Assembly: GCA_963843455.1 (NCBI GenBank) | Contig: CAWJKE010000006.1 | Span: 62,001-126,000 of the forward strand | Direction: 5' to 3' | Origin: CAIQPS01 sp963843455 | Lineage (GTDB): Bacteria; Actinomycetota; Thermoleophilia; RBG-16-64-13 | DNA length: 64,000 bases | In this document: piece by piece, positions 26,301-34,791 of the stretch | Layout: every line of letters starts with the position of its first letter | Numbering within the stretch: the stretch's first letter is position 1 | The notes under the pieces: generated by a model | Told to the model about the DNA's origin: nothing | Seen by the model: the letters and a program-made list of their open reading frames with translations, nothing else | Database searches by the model: none | Program-made: the position numbers and the translations under genes

Positions 26301-28533
26301 CATCGGGTCCACGATGGGCTTCAGGAACGTCAACCCGGACGGGACTCCCACCACTCCGCGGCTCACGAACCAGCTCGTCAACTTCGGCTGGGAATATGTG
26401 TGGCACTGCCACATCCTCAGCCATGAAGAGATGGACATGATGCGGGCGATGAAGTTCAACGTCGGCCGCGCTCTGCCTGCGGCCCCTGTCTTGACAGGAG
26501 GCCAGGGCACATCGGCTGTGAATCTGACTTGGACCGACGGTACGCCTTGGGCCCCACAGACCCAGACGCCGGCCTCCACGTTGGGCAACCCGGCCAACGA
26601 GATCGGCTTCCGGATCGAGCGTGCCGCTGGTAACGGGGCATTCAGCGGTATCGGAACTGCGCTCGCGAACGCCACCACCTTTGCGGACTCGACGGTCCCG
26701 GTCAGCGGAACGTACCGGTATCGGGTCACTGCCTACAACGCAGCCGGCGATTCGGTCTCAAACATTCTGACCGTCGACACCACCGCTGTTGGCCCAGCGA
26801 TCACCGCGATAAGCCCGGCCTCCGGCCCGATTTCGGGCGGGACCTCCGTGGTTATCACCGGGACCAATCTGACCGGGGCTACCGCCGTCACCTTCGGCGC
26901 CACACCTGCGACCGGTTTCACCGTCAACTCGGCTACTCAGATCACCGCCACCGCGCCCGCGGGTGCGGCGGGAACGGTGGACGTGACTGTGACCACTGCG
27001 GGAGGAACGAGCGCCATCAGTGTGGCCGATCGCTACACCTACGTGGCCACGCCCACCGTTACCGGGCTACTGCCTAGCTCCGGCCCGATTTCGGGCGGGA
27101 CCTCCGTGGTTATCACCGGGACCAATCTGACCGGGGCTACCGCCGTCACCTTCGGCGCCACACCTGCGACCGGTTTCACCGTCAACTCGGCTACTCAGAT
27201 CACCGCCACCGCGCCCGCGGGTGCGGCGGGGACGGTGGACGTGACTGTGACCGCTGCGGGAGGAACGAGCGCCATCAGTGTGGCCGATCGCTACACGTAT
27301 CTCCTTGCCACGACCCGCTACGAACAGACTGATCCAGCCATCGTCTACGCACCTGCCTCACCCAGCACCGCGTGGGTCACCGCCTCGAACACCTCTGCCT
27401 CCGCCGGCTCCTGGCGGTATACAAACACCGCAGGCGGTTCGGTCACGGCGATCTTCAACGGGACCTCGCTTAGCTGGGTCACGGTCAAGAGCCCCAGCTA
27501 CGGCATTGCCCGAGTGACGCTCGACGCGGGCGCGCCCGTCACGGTAGACCTCTACAGTGCGAGCGCTCTGTGGCAGCAGACGGTATGGACCACCGGCACC
27601 CTCACGGCCGGCACCCACACCGTCAAGATCGAGTGGACCGGCACCAAGAACCCGGCCGCCACCGCCACTAATGTCGGAGTCGATGCCTTCAATGTCGCCG
27701 GCAGCCTAGTTAGTGTCGTTAGTGCCACCCGCTACGAACAGACTGATTCACGCATCCTCTACACCCCCGCCTCACCCAGCACCGCGTGGGTCACCGCCTC
27801 GAACACCTCTGCCTCCGCCGGCTCCTGGCGGTATACAAACACCGCAGGCGGTTCGGTCACGGCGATGTTCAACGGGACCTCGCTCAGCTGGATCACGGTC
27901 AAGAGCCCCAGCTACGGCATTGCCCGAGTGACGCTCGATGGGGGCGCGCCCGTCACGGTAGACCTCTACAGTGCGAGCGCTCTGTGGCAGCAGACGGTAT
28001 GGACCACCGGCACCCTCACGGCCGGCACCCACACCGTCAAGATCGAGTGGACCGGCACCAAGAACCCGGCCGCCACCGCCACTAATGTCGGAGTCGATGC
28101 CTTCAATGTGATAGGCAGCCTAATCGGTGCCACCCGCTACGAACAGACTGATTCACGCATCCTCTACACCCCCGCCTCACCCAGCACCGCGTGGGTCACC
28201 GCCTCGAACACCTCTGCCTCCGCCGGCTCCTGGCGGTATACAAACACCGCAGGCGGTTCGGTCACGGCGATCTTCAACGGGACCTCGCTTAGCTGGGTCA
28301 CGGTCAAGAGCCCGAGCTACGGCATTGCCCGAGTGACGCTCGACGCGGGCGCGCCCGTCACGGTAGACCTCTACAGTGCGAGTGCTCTGTGGCGGCAGAC
28401 GGTATGGACCACCGGCACCCTCACGGCCGGCACCCACACCGTCAAGATCGAGTGGACCGGCACCAAGAACCCGGCCGCCACCGCCACTAATGTCGGAGTC
28501 GATGCCTTCGATGTGATAGGCAGCCTGCAATAG
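23310..28533 (+). CDS. Secreted multicopper oxidase with Fn3, IPT/TIG and triplicated C-terminal modules; one frame break
   Basis: After a signal peptide (VRLPVAVVAVLLLAIVLLGG) the cupredoxin domains carry all four copper motifs: LHLHGG, FYHDHAYG, HPIHFHLFN and WHCHILSHEEMDMM, so a laccase-like O2-reducing enzyme is expected. The frame changes near 25197 (VEW to LRRTIGQPGDILDGRWGG), explained by one extra base. The C-terminal half holds an Fn3-like domain (PAAPVLTGGQGTSAVNLTW), two IPT/TIG domains (SPASGPISGGTSVVITGTNL) and three nearly identical modules of about 135 residues (RYEQTDSRILYTPASPSTAW .. GVDAFNV). The total is about 1740 residues. Domain duplication suggests cell-surface or matrix attachment. 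A terminator follows. It diverges from the MCO-like fusion operon. Confidence 0.85.
26821..27295 (+). repeat. Tandem IPT/TIG-coding repeat, two copies
   Basis: Copies start at 26821 and 27079 (period 258 bases). About 217 bases of each are almost identical at DNA level, with only a few differences, which points to recent duplication or gene conversion inside the multicopper oxidase gene. Confidence 0.9.
27316..28530 (+). repeat. Three tandem module-coding repeats
   Basis: Copies begin at 27316, 27730 and 28135 (periods 414 and 405 bases) at the motif CGCTACGAACAGACTGAT. They are nearly identical at DNA level and encode the C-terminal modules of the oxidase. The linkers between copies differ in length. 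Confidence 0.92.
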
Positions 28534-28547
28534 CAGTAGCAGAGACC

Positions 28548-28581
28548 GAGCGGGCCACCCCTCTTCGGGGGTGGCCCGCTC
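28548..28581 (+). terminator. 14-bp hairpin after the multicopper oxidase
   Basis: The arms 28548-28561 and 28568-28581 are perfect complements with a 6-base loop, 14 bases after the stop. It is followed by CTCCCTCGTT. Confidence 0.85.
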
Positions 28582-28770
28582 CTCCCTCGTTGGCAGCGAA
28601 GTAAACCGCGAGAAAGGCGCCTCGACGACGCGCCTGCGTCAACGTCGACGCACCGGAGCGGTGAGGCAGTAGAGCGCCGCGCTTCTGAGGCCGTATCATG
28701 TCATGTCGACAAGCCCGTAACGGCGAGGGCGCGGAGGCGCCTGCACGATTGACGTGCCGGAGGTCTTCTG

Positions 28771-29229
28771 GTGATCGACTTCGACCTTCTCCCAAAGCGA
28801 ACTGCCTTGATTAACGTCGACCTCCAGACTTGTTTCGTCCGGGACTCGCCCGTCTCGGCCCCGGAAGGTCCTGCCGTCCTCGAGCCCGACGGCTCCGACC
28901 TGGGCGTTATGGGTGAGACGTCGCCTCCCGCGCGGGATGGGCTCCTGAACCGCGACGCCTTCTCGGCCCAACTCGACGGAGAGCCGGTCGTCGAGCAAGG
29001 AGACCTCGTTCTGGACAAGCCCCGGATAGGTGCCTTCTCGGGCACCGCTCGCGAGGCTATGCAGCGCGACTTTCGCATGTTCTTTCTGAGCGACGGAACT
29101 GCTGCCGCATATGTGCCTGGGGCCTCGGCAACCGAGCTACAAAGGACGTCGCTTGTCACCCCGGGCTTCCTTTTCGCCCCAGTCCTCACTGTCGACGAGG
29201 TGACCGCGAAGATCGGCGCGGCCGCATGA
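28771..29229 (+). CDS. Shortened isochorismatase-like protein lacking the catalytic-Cys segment
   Basis: The 152-residue product aligns with the isochorismatase/cysteine-hydrolase family at the N-terminus (TALINVDLQTCFV, with the catalytic Asp), the middle (EPDGSDLGVMGE .. VLDKPRIGAFSGT, with the catalytic Lys) and the C-terminus (AREAMQRDFRMFFLSDGTAA .. VLTVDEV). Two stretches of roughly 30 residues normally found after PEGP and after FSGT are missing; the second normally holds the nucleophilic Cys (TGxxTNVCxES). The frame stays open, so the losses are in frame. It is probably inactive or repurposed. Its stop overlaps the ribonuclease start by 4 bases. Confidence 0.65.
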   Translation: MIDFDLLPKRTALINVDLQTCFVRDSPVSAPEGPAVLEPDGSDLGVMGETSPPARDGLLNRDAFSAQLDGEPVVEQGDLVLDKPRIGAFSGTAREAMQRDFRMFFLSDGTAAAYVPGASATELQRTSLVTPGFLFAPVLTVDEVTAKIGAAA

Positions 29230-30758
29230 ACGCCGCCGACGAGCGCGATCGGGCCATCCTGGAGCGCGTCGCACGCCAGGCGATGCTGCAGCGCGGCTTG
29301 CTCCCGGATTTCTCCCCGGCCGCCTTGGCCGAACTCGACAAACTGCGGTCGCCCGCTTCCATCGATTTCGCCCGTCCCGCGGTCGCCGGTCCCGGTGGTA
29401 GCGGCGGCCGCGCTGGCGCCCAGACCGACACTTTCCGCGACCTTCGGCAGCTCCTGTGGGCCTCCATCGACAACGACAGTTCCCGCGATCTCGACCAACT
29501 CACGGTGGCTGAAGCTGCTCCGGACGGCCGCGTCCGGATCCTGGTGGCTATCGCCGACGTGGACGGGCTCGTCAAGAAAGGGACGGCCATCGACGAGCAT
29601 GCGGCCTACAACACTACCTCGGTCTACACCGCCGCTCAGATCTTCCCGATGATTCCCGAGAAGCTTTCCACCGGTCTGACCTCTCTCAACCCGGACGAAG
29701 AGCGGCTCGCTTTCGTCTTCTCGATGCTTGTGGCTCCGGATGGCTCCATCGAGAGCTCCGAGGTCTTCCAGGCGCGGGTCCACAGTCGGGCAAAACTGGC
29801 CTACAACAGCGTGGCCGCCTGGCTGGAGGGGACGGGCACCATTCCCGAGGCGGTCGCCGCCGTCGACGGCCTGGCCGAGAATCTGCGGATGCAGGACCAC
29901 GTCGCGCAGACCATGACGAAGTCCCGGCATGCGCGGGGAGCACTGAGTCTGGAGACCATCGAGGCGCAACCGGTGTTCGAGGGGGATCTGCTGAGCGGCA
30001 TCGAGGTCGAGGAGAAGAACCGGGCGAAGAGCATCATCGAGGACTTCATGATCGCGGCGAACGGTGTCGCGGCCCGGTTTCTGGCCTCCAAAGGGTCGCC
30101 GTCCATCCGCCGGGTGGTCCGCACGCCCAAGAGGTGGGACCGCATCGTCGAGATCGCCGCCGAACGCGGTTCGCCCCTTCCGGCTACTCCCGACGCCGTC
30201 GCCCTGGAGGGATTCCTGACTGCGATGCGGGTGGCCGATCCGGTCCGCTTTCCCGATCTATCGCTGGCGGTGATCAAGCTCTTGGGTCCCGGTGAGTATG
30301 TGGCCGAGATGCCTGGCGAGGATGCACCGGGCCACTTCGGCTTGGCCGTCAAGGACTATGGTCATTCCACCGCGCCCAACCGTCGGTTCACCGACCTGGT
30401 GACGCAGCGCCTGCTCAAGGCGGCACTCGCGGCCGGACCTGCTCCCTACGACGGCGTTGAACTCGCCACGCTTGCCACTCACTGTACTCAACAGGAGGAC
30501 GCCGCCAACAAGGTCGAGCGCCAGGTGGGCAAGTCGGCGGCCGCGCTCTACCTGCGTTCGCGCGTCGGCCAGCAGTTCGACGGGATGGTGACCGGAGCCT
30601 CAGACAAGGGCACCTGGGTGCGGCTACTCGAGGTGCCCGTCGAGGGAAGGGTCGTCGAGGGTTCCGGGGGCCTGGACGTGGGGCACCGGGCGCGAGTGCA
30701 GCTGGTGTCGGTAGACGTCGAGAAAGGCTTTATCGACTTCAAGCGGGTCGGCGAGTAG
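29226..30758 (+). CDS. RNB-domain ribonuclease (RNase II/R family)
   Basis: The 510-residue protein carries the RNB catalytic domain with the metal-binding Asp cluster SIDNDSSRDLDQLTV near residue 80, the segment VAIADVDGLVKKGTAIDEHA, FPMIPEKLSTGLTSLNPDEE, and the late motif HSTAPNRRFTDLVTQRLL. A short S1-like tail ends in VEKGFIDFKRV. The usual fourth Asp is Gln here, as in a subgroup of bacterial RNB proteins. It lacks the N-terminal cold-shock domains of RNase R. It should degrade single-stranded RNA 3' to 5' in the cytoplasm. It is translationally coupled to the shortened isochorismatase-like gene. Confidence 0.88.
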   Translation: MNAADERDRAILERVARQAMLQRGLLPDFSPAALAELDKLRSPASIDFARPAVAGPGGSGGRAGAQTDTFRDLRQLLWASIDNDSSRDLDQLTVAEAAPDGRVRILVAIADVDGLVKKGTAIDEHAAYNTTSVYTAAQIFPMIPEKLSTGLTSLNPDEERLAFVFSMLVAPDGSIESSEVFQARVHSRAKLAYNSVAAWLEGTGTIPEAVAAVDGLAENLRMQDHVAQTMTKSRHARGALSLETIEAQPVFEGDLLSGIEVEEKNRAKSIIEDFMIAANGVAARFLASKGSPSIRRVVRTPKRWDRIVEIAAERGSPLPATPDAVALEGFLTAMRVADPVRFPDLSLAVIKLLGPGEYVAEMPGEDAPGHFGLAVKDYGHSTAPNRRFTDLVTQRLLKAALAAGPAPYDGVELATLATHCTQQEDAANKVERQVGKSAAALYLRSRVGQQFDGMVTGASDKGTWVRLLEVPVEGRVVEGSGGLDVGHRARVQLVSVDVEKGFIDFKRVGE

Positions 30759-30821
30759 CTTCCACCGGTCCGGCAACGCTCGGGGCAATGGGACACGAAA
30801 AGAGCTAGGGGAAGGAAGAAA

Positions 30822-31109
30822 ATGCCCGCATACGTCTTCGCAAACATCCGCGTGCACGACCCCATCGGCTACGAGCGCTACAAGCAGATAGTGCCGGGTA
30901 CGATCGAGGAGTTTGGCGGACGGTACCTGGCCCGTGGTGGCCGGGTGGAGGTGCTCGAGGGCGACGTCGAGCCGGGCCGCACCATCATCCTGGAGTTCCC
31001 GACTTTCGAGGACGCGCAGCGCTGGTATTCATCCGAGGAGTATTGCGCGGCGAAAGCGGTGCGGCACAGTTGCGCCCACGGAGAACTGGTCATCGTCGAC
31101 GGGGTGTGA
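30822..31109 (+). CDS. DUF1330 family protein
   Basis: The 95-residue protein (MPAYVFANIRVHDPIGYERY .. GGRYLARGGRVEVLEG .. TIILEFPTFEDAQRWYSSEE) has all the landmarks of DUF1330, a dimeric ferredoxin-like fold of unknown function. The ribosome site AAGGAAG precedes the ATG. It lies 63 bases after the ribonuclease gene, in the same direction. Confidence 0.88.
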   Translation: MPAYVFANIRVHDPIGYERYKQIVPGTIEEFGGRYLARGGRVEVLEGDVEPGRTIILEFPTFEDAQRWYSSEEYCAAKAVRHSCAHGELVIVDGV

Positions 31110-31174
31110 ACGCCCGAGCGCCTGGGGGCATGCGCCGGCGAGCGCGCGCGCCGCGGTCGCGCGGCCGGGCTACG

Positions 31175-32194
31175 CTAGCCGCCCGCGGTAGGCTCGGCGA
31201 ACAGGCCCGACCGCGGGTCGAGCAGCAGAGAGACGGTCCCCGTCCAACCGGTCGCCGTGTTCCTTCGCACCTCTAGGTCAACGCGCTCGGGTGCACCGAC
31301 GACCGACGGTAACACCGGCGTGAGCGTCAGAACGGTCTGAACCGGCAGGCGCTCCGACCCGGCCCGCAGTAGGTCGTCAGGCGTCACGGCGACCAGCCCG
31401 GGAATCGAATCCGCCACCAGGGCGTCGTCGAGCCGGGAGAGCAGATGCAGGGGCGACCGCGACCCGGAGAGGGTCACCAGCCGTTCCAGGTCGTCGACCA
31501 GGACAAGCGGCAGCCGCCCGTGCTGTTCGCCGGCGTCCTGGGCTCGCGACCGCACGTCCTCGATGAAGGCGCCCAGGCTCCCGGCGTGGGCTGGACTGGG
31601 GTCGATGAGCGACACGTAAGGCAGCACGGCCGCTTGGAGTGCGCCGTCCAGGCGGTTGAGTATCTGCATGTCCGTGGGGACCAGTCCCTGCCCGCGTAGT
31701 TCGGACGGGGTGATCGCCGGTCCGTCCAGGATGGTCCCAAGCGTTGCGATGAGTCTCTCCCACGCTCGGAGACTTCCCGTCTTGAGGGCGTAGTAGAGAG
31801 TCGGGCGTCGGCCCGCCACCGCTTCCCATGCCAGCGACTCGAGGAAGGCAGTCTTCCCCGAGCCTGGGGCCCCCAGCACCAGATGGAGGCCGAAGCCGAA
31901 GCCGCCTCCCAAGTGGTCGTCCAGACCGGTAAGCCCCGACGCCGCGGGTTCCGGCGGCGGGGCTGTCTGCTGCAGGTATCGGCGGAGGAACCGGCTCGGC
32001 TCCGGCGCTGGGGGGGCAGAGTCCTTCCCGGGAGACACGGTCTCGCCACCGGGGGGCGACAGCCGTGTGTCGCGGAACAGGGCCAGGAACTCATCGCGCA
32101 TGGAGGCGCGACCCGCGCCATGTGGTCGAGGGCTTTCGGGCGGCGGCGTCTCCAAGGAGCCCTGCCCCGGGTTCAGTTCATAGTTGATATTCAT
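31175..32194 (-). CDS. RecA/DnaB-like P-loop ATPase
   Basis: The 339-residue protein has a Pro-rich, probably disordered N-terminus of about 90 residues. A RecA-fold core follows, with TGLDDHLGGGFGFGLHLVLG, Walker A GAPGSGKTAF near residue 110 and Walker B LPLVLVDDLERLVTL, plus a terminal segment on DLEVRRNTATGWTGTV like the DNA-binding end of replicative-helicase or KaiC/RadA-type proteins. The role may be in DNA handling or signalling, and no partner is adjacent. It is transcribed opposite to DUF1330 and diverges from the LURP-one gene. Confidence 0.7.
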   Translation of the reverse strand: MNINYELNPGQGSLETPPPESPRPHGAGRASMRDEFLALFRDTRLSPPGGETVSPGKDSAPPAPEPSRFLRRYLQQTAPPPEPAASGLTGLDDHLGGGFGFGLHLVLGAPGSGKTAFLESLAWEAVAGRRPTLYYALKTGSLRAWERLIATLGTILDGPAITPSELRGQGLVPTDMQILNRLDGALQAAVLPYVSLIDPSPAHAGSLGAFIEDVRSRAQDAGEQHGRLPLVLVDDLERLVTLSGSRSPLHLLSRLDDALVADSIPGLVAVTPDDLLRAGSERLPVQTVLTLTPVLPSVVGAPERVDLEVRRNTATGWTGTVSLLLDPRSGLFAEPTAGG

Positions 32195-32450
32195 GACTCA
32201 CCGTCTACCATTTCTCCGCCCGGGGCGGGTATCCTCGCACGCCGCATGTTTGAAGTTCTCGCACTATGGCCATAGACAGTGCCAGTGGGGGCGAAGTGGC
32301 CACCGGCTGTGATCTGCAAGCGCATATCCCTTGGGCCGATTGTCCTGTGGTGATAGCAGATATGCCGTCAGAACAGTGAGGGCAGGGCGACTCCGACGCT
32401 GCGCCAAGTCCTCATAGGTAGGAACAGGAATTGACAGAGAGGAGACAGAC

Positions 32451-33002
32451 GTGATCGGCAGAGGAGACGAACGGCGTGACGAACGCCAGGACGATCGCGC
32501 ACTCGGGCGATTCGGCGGCGGCGGCAACCGCTACCAGATGCGTCAGAAGATGGTGGCTATAGGCGACGATTTCTGGATCGAGGACGAGCGCGGCCAGAAG
32601 GTGTACAAGGTAGACGGCAAGGCGCTGCGGGTGCGGCAGACCCTCATCTTTGAGGACGCACACGGCAAAGAGCTGGCCAAGATCCAGGAGAAGATGCTGC
32701 GCATCAAGGACAGCATGGAGGTCGAAGGACCCAACGGCGAACAGCTCGCCGTGGTCAAGAAGGCCCTGATCAGTCCTCTTCGGGACCGTTGGGTGGTCAA
32801 GATCAAGAACGGTCCGGATCTGCAGGTGCAGGGCAACATCCTCGACCACGAATACACCATCGGTGAGGGACGCGACAAGGTGGCGGAAATCTCGAAGAAA
32901 TGGTTCCGCCTGCGCGACAGCTATGGAGTGGCCATCGACCCCGGCCAGGATGACATCATCATCTTGGCGGTGACGGTCTGCATCGACGAGATGGTTCACT
33001 GA
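32451..33002 (+). CDS. LURP-one-related (DUF567) protein
   Basis: The 183-residue protein begins at GTG 32451 behind GAGAGGAGA. After a charged Arg/Asp/Gly-rich start it follows the LURP-one/Tubby-like beta barrel: YQMRQKMVAIGDDFWIEDER, KVDGKALRVRQTLIFED, ISKKWFRLRDSYGVAI and DIIILAVTVCIDEMVH. Bacterial members are of unknown function. It is separated by one base from the DUF1269 gene, and the two start a run of small stress or membrane-type genes. Confidence 0.85.
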   Translation: MIGRGDERRDERQDDRALGRFGGGGNRYQMRQKMVAIGDDFWIEDERGQKVYKVDGKALRVRQTLIFEDAHGKELAKIQEKMLRIKDSMEVEGPNGEQLAVVKKALISPLRDRWVVKIKNGPDLQVQGNILDHEYTIGEGRDKVAEISKKWFRLRDSYGVAIDPGQDDIIILAVTVCIDEMVH

Positions 33003-33003
33003 G

Positions 33004-33630
33004 ATGGGCGAGACGGGACAGCGCGGCGTACCTGCGGTCGGTTTCCTGGTGGCGGCGTTCACCGATGAGACGGCCGCCGACAAGGCGCTCGAGGCCTTGA
33101 GAGAAGCCAAGACGCAGGGACAGTTCTACTTCGAGGATGCCGCGGTCATCCGGCAGGACGCCAAGGGCAAGGTCCACTACTTCGAGACGGGCGACATGTC
33201 CGGGGGCAGGGGCGCCGGCGCCGGCGCGCTGGTCGGCGGCATCCTCGGCATTCTGGGCGGTCCGGCGGGTGTCGCCCTCGGTGCGGGCATCGGCGCGGCG
33301 GCCGGCGGAGCTATCGCCTCGCGTGACAAGGGATTCAGAGACGAGAGCTTGGGCACCATCGGCACCGCGCTCAAGCCAAGCACGTCCGCCGTGGCCATGA
33401 TCACCAGCCACGACTTCCTCGTAGCGGTACAGCAGCAGGTGGACATCGAGGACATCCGCTCGACCGTGGCCGCTCTGGCCGACGAACTTTCGGCACGACT
33501 CGCCGAGAAGAAGAATGTGGCCGTCGGTCTGCTGCTGACCGAGGGCGCGCTGGCCATCCAGGAAATAGCCGCCGACGATCAGACCACTGAAGTGGTAGTC
33601 GCCGTGCTTACCGACCACGCCGATGGCTAA
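33004..33630 (+). CDS. DUF1269-family protein with Gly-rich membrane segment
   Basis: The 208-residue protein has an alpha/beta start (VGFLVAAFTDETAADKALEA), a Gly/Ala-rich hairpin typical of DUF1269 (GALVGGILGILGGPAGVALG), then helical and beta parts ending in EVVVAVLTDHADG. Proteins of this kind are often encoded with stress or membrane proteins in actinobacteria; their role is not known. It starts one base after the LURP-one stop, so the pair is one operon. Confidence 0.75.
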   Translation: MGETGQRGVPAVGFLVAAFTDETAADKALEALREAKTQGQFYFEDAAVIRQDAKGKVHYFETGDMSGGRGAGAGALVGGILGILGGPAGVALGAGIGAAAGGAIASRDKGFRDESLGTIGTALKPSTSAVAMITSHDFLVAVQQQVDIEDIRSTVAALADELSARLAEKKNVAVGLLLTEGALAIQEIAADDQTTEVVVAVLTDHADG

Positions 33631-33846
33631 GCGCCCACGGTTTGACGATTCCATGGAACATGAAGCCGCGCTCACCCCATGTAGCGTGACGTGAAGAAGG
33701 GCAGGGAGGTGGCAGGGAACGCGAGCGGCACAACGACGCCACACTTGGTGATGTTTGGGGTCATCCTCCAACTGGATCGAAGCTGTCAAGAATCAGCCGA
33801 GGGTGGTTACCCACTGAACTAGCGTCCCGGGATAGGAGGAGGAGTC

Positions 33847-34329
33847 ATGCCGGAAGCAGTAGACCGTCCCGAATCAGTAGTTCCCCCCCAAACGGCGGTC
33901 CAGCCCCCGCCTGCAGAGCACGCCGGGCTCGCCGACCAGTCTCTCGGCCACCTCTTGCGGCAGCTGATGCGCGACTTCTCTCACGTGATCCATCAGGAGA
34001 TCGCCCTGGTCAAGGCGGAGGTCAATGAGAAGATCTCCCTGCTGACGGGGGTCGCCATACTCTTCGTCGTGGCCGCCATGATGGGTCTCCTGGCCGTCGG
34101 CGTCCTCACCGCCACCATCGTCTTGGTGGTGGATCTGTGGCTGGCCGCCTGGCTGGCCGCCTTAATCGTGACTGTCGCCTACTTGGCTATCGCCGGCATC
34201 CTGGTCCTGATCGCCCGGTCGCGCCTCGAGAAGGCCGGTGGGCCGGTGCCCGAACAGACCGTCGAATCACTGAAGGAGGAAGTCGCATGGGCAAAGGATC
34301 AGAGGAAACCCAGCAAGACATCCAACTGA
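33847..34329 (+). CDS. Phage-holin-like DUF1469 membrane protein
   Basis: The 160-residue protein has a soluble start, an amphipathic helix (LLRQLMRDFSHVIHQEIALV) and two membrane helices (VAILFVVAAMMGLLAVGVL and a second at WLAALIVTVAYLAIAGILVL). This is the DUF1469 (actinobacterial Holin-X superfamily) pattern. There is no phage context, so a housekeeping membrane role is likely. Its 3' end overlaps the DUF3618 gene by 43 bases. Confidence 0.85.
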   Translation: MPEAVDRPESVVPPQTAVQPPPAEHAGLADQSLGHLLRQLMRDFSHVIHQEIALVKAEVNEKISLLTGVAILFVVAAMMGLLAVGVLTATIVLVVDLWLAAWLAALIVTVAYLAIAGILVLIARSRLEKAGGPVPEQTVESLKEEVAWAKDQRKPSKTSN

Positions 34330-34598
34330 GCTCGGGGGAGATCCGCCAGGACATCACGGCGACTCTCGAGCGCATGAGCGGGACGCTCGACGCCATTGGA
34401 CACCGGATGGACATACCCGCGCGGGCCCGCGATCTCTACGCCAAGAAGCCGGTCCCGGTCATCGGCGGGGGTGTCGGCCTGGTGGTCCTCATAGGGGGCA
34501 TCATCACCGCTATCCTGCTTGCTCCGAAGGAGGGGGCGAGAGTAGAGGACAAAGTGACGCGCACCACGGACCAGGGGAGGAGTGGATGGCCGGCATAG
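34287..34598 (+). CDS. DUF3618 family membrane protein
   Basis: The 103-residue protein starts at ATG 34287 behind AAGGAGGA, inside the end of the DUF1469 gene. The segment IRQDITATLERMSGTLDAIG is the DUF3618 signature, followed by one membrane helix (VPVIGGGVGLVVLIGGIITA). DUF1469 and DUF3618 genes are regularly adjacent in actinobacteria. The function is unknown. Confidence 0.85.
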   Translation: MGKGSEETQQDIQLSSGEIRQDITATLERMSGTLDAIGHRMDIPARARDLYAKKPVPVIGGGVGLVVLIGGIITAILLAPKEGARVEDKVTRTTDQGRSGWPA

Positions 34599-34763
34599 TC
34601 GAGATCTCGGGCATTGGGGAAGTCTACGCCGAGACCTTGAAGGCGAGCGGCACATCTTGCCAAGAAGCTGGCCGAGGTGAACCAGGAATACAAGTCTGTG
34701 GGCCATCTTCCAACCGAGGCCCAGGTCGGCGAGTGGATCCAGGCGGCCAAAGCGCTTGCGTGA
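34586..34763 (+). pseudogene. Truncated helix-hairpin-helix (DUF4332-like) gene, frame broken
   Basis: The ATG at 34586 overlaps the end of the DUF3618 gene and encodes MAGIVEISGIGEVYAETLKA, a helix-hairpin-helix start. One extra base near 34655 shifts the frame; the continuation LAKKLAEVNQEYKSV .. PTEAQVGEWIQAAKALA closely matches the C-terminus of the next protein (LAEVNAEKKL .. PTESQVAGWIEAAKGL). Even after repair it has only about half a DUF4332 module, so it looks like a decayed partial duplicate. Confidence 0.6.
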
Positions 34764-34791
34764 GTAATGACCTACTGAGAAGGGGGCACTG

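Noticed and set aside
26821..28530. CRISPR-like or satellite repeats
   Set aside because: The repeats are long, in frame and encode IPT/TIG and C-terminal modules of the multicopper oxidase.
33847..34329. Phage holin indicating a prophage
   Set aside because: DUF1469 proteins are common chromosomal membrane proteins in actinobacteria, and no phage genes are nearby.
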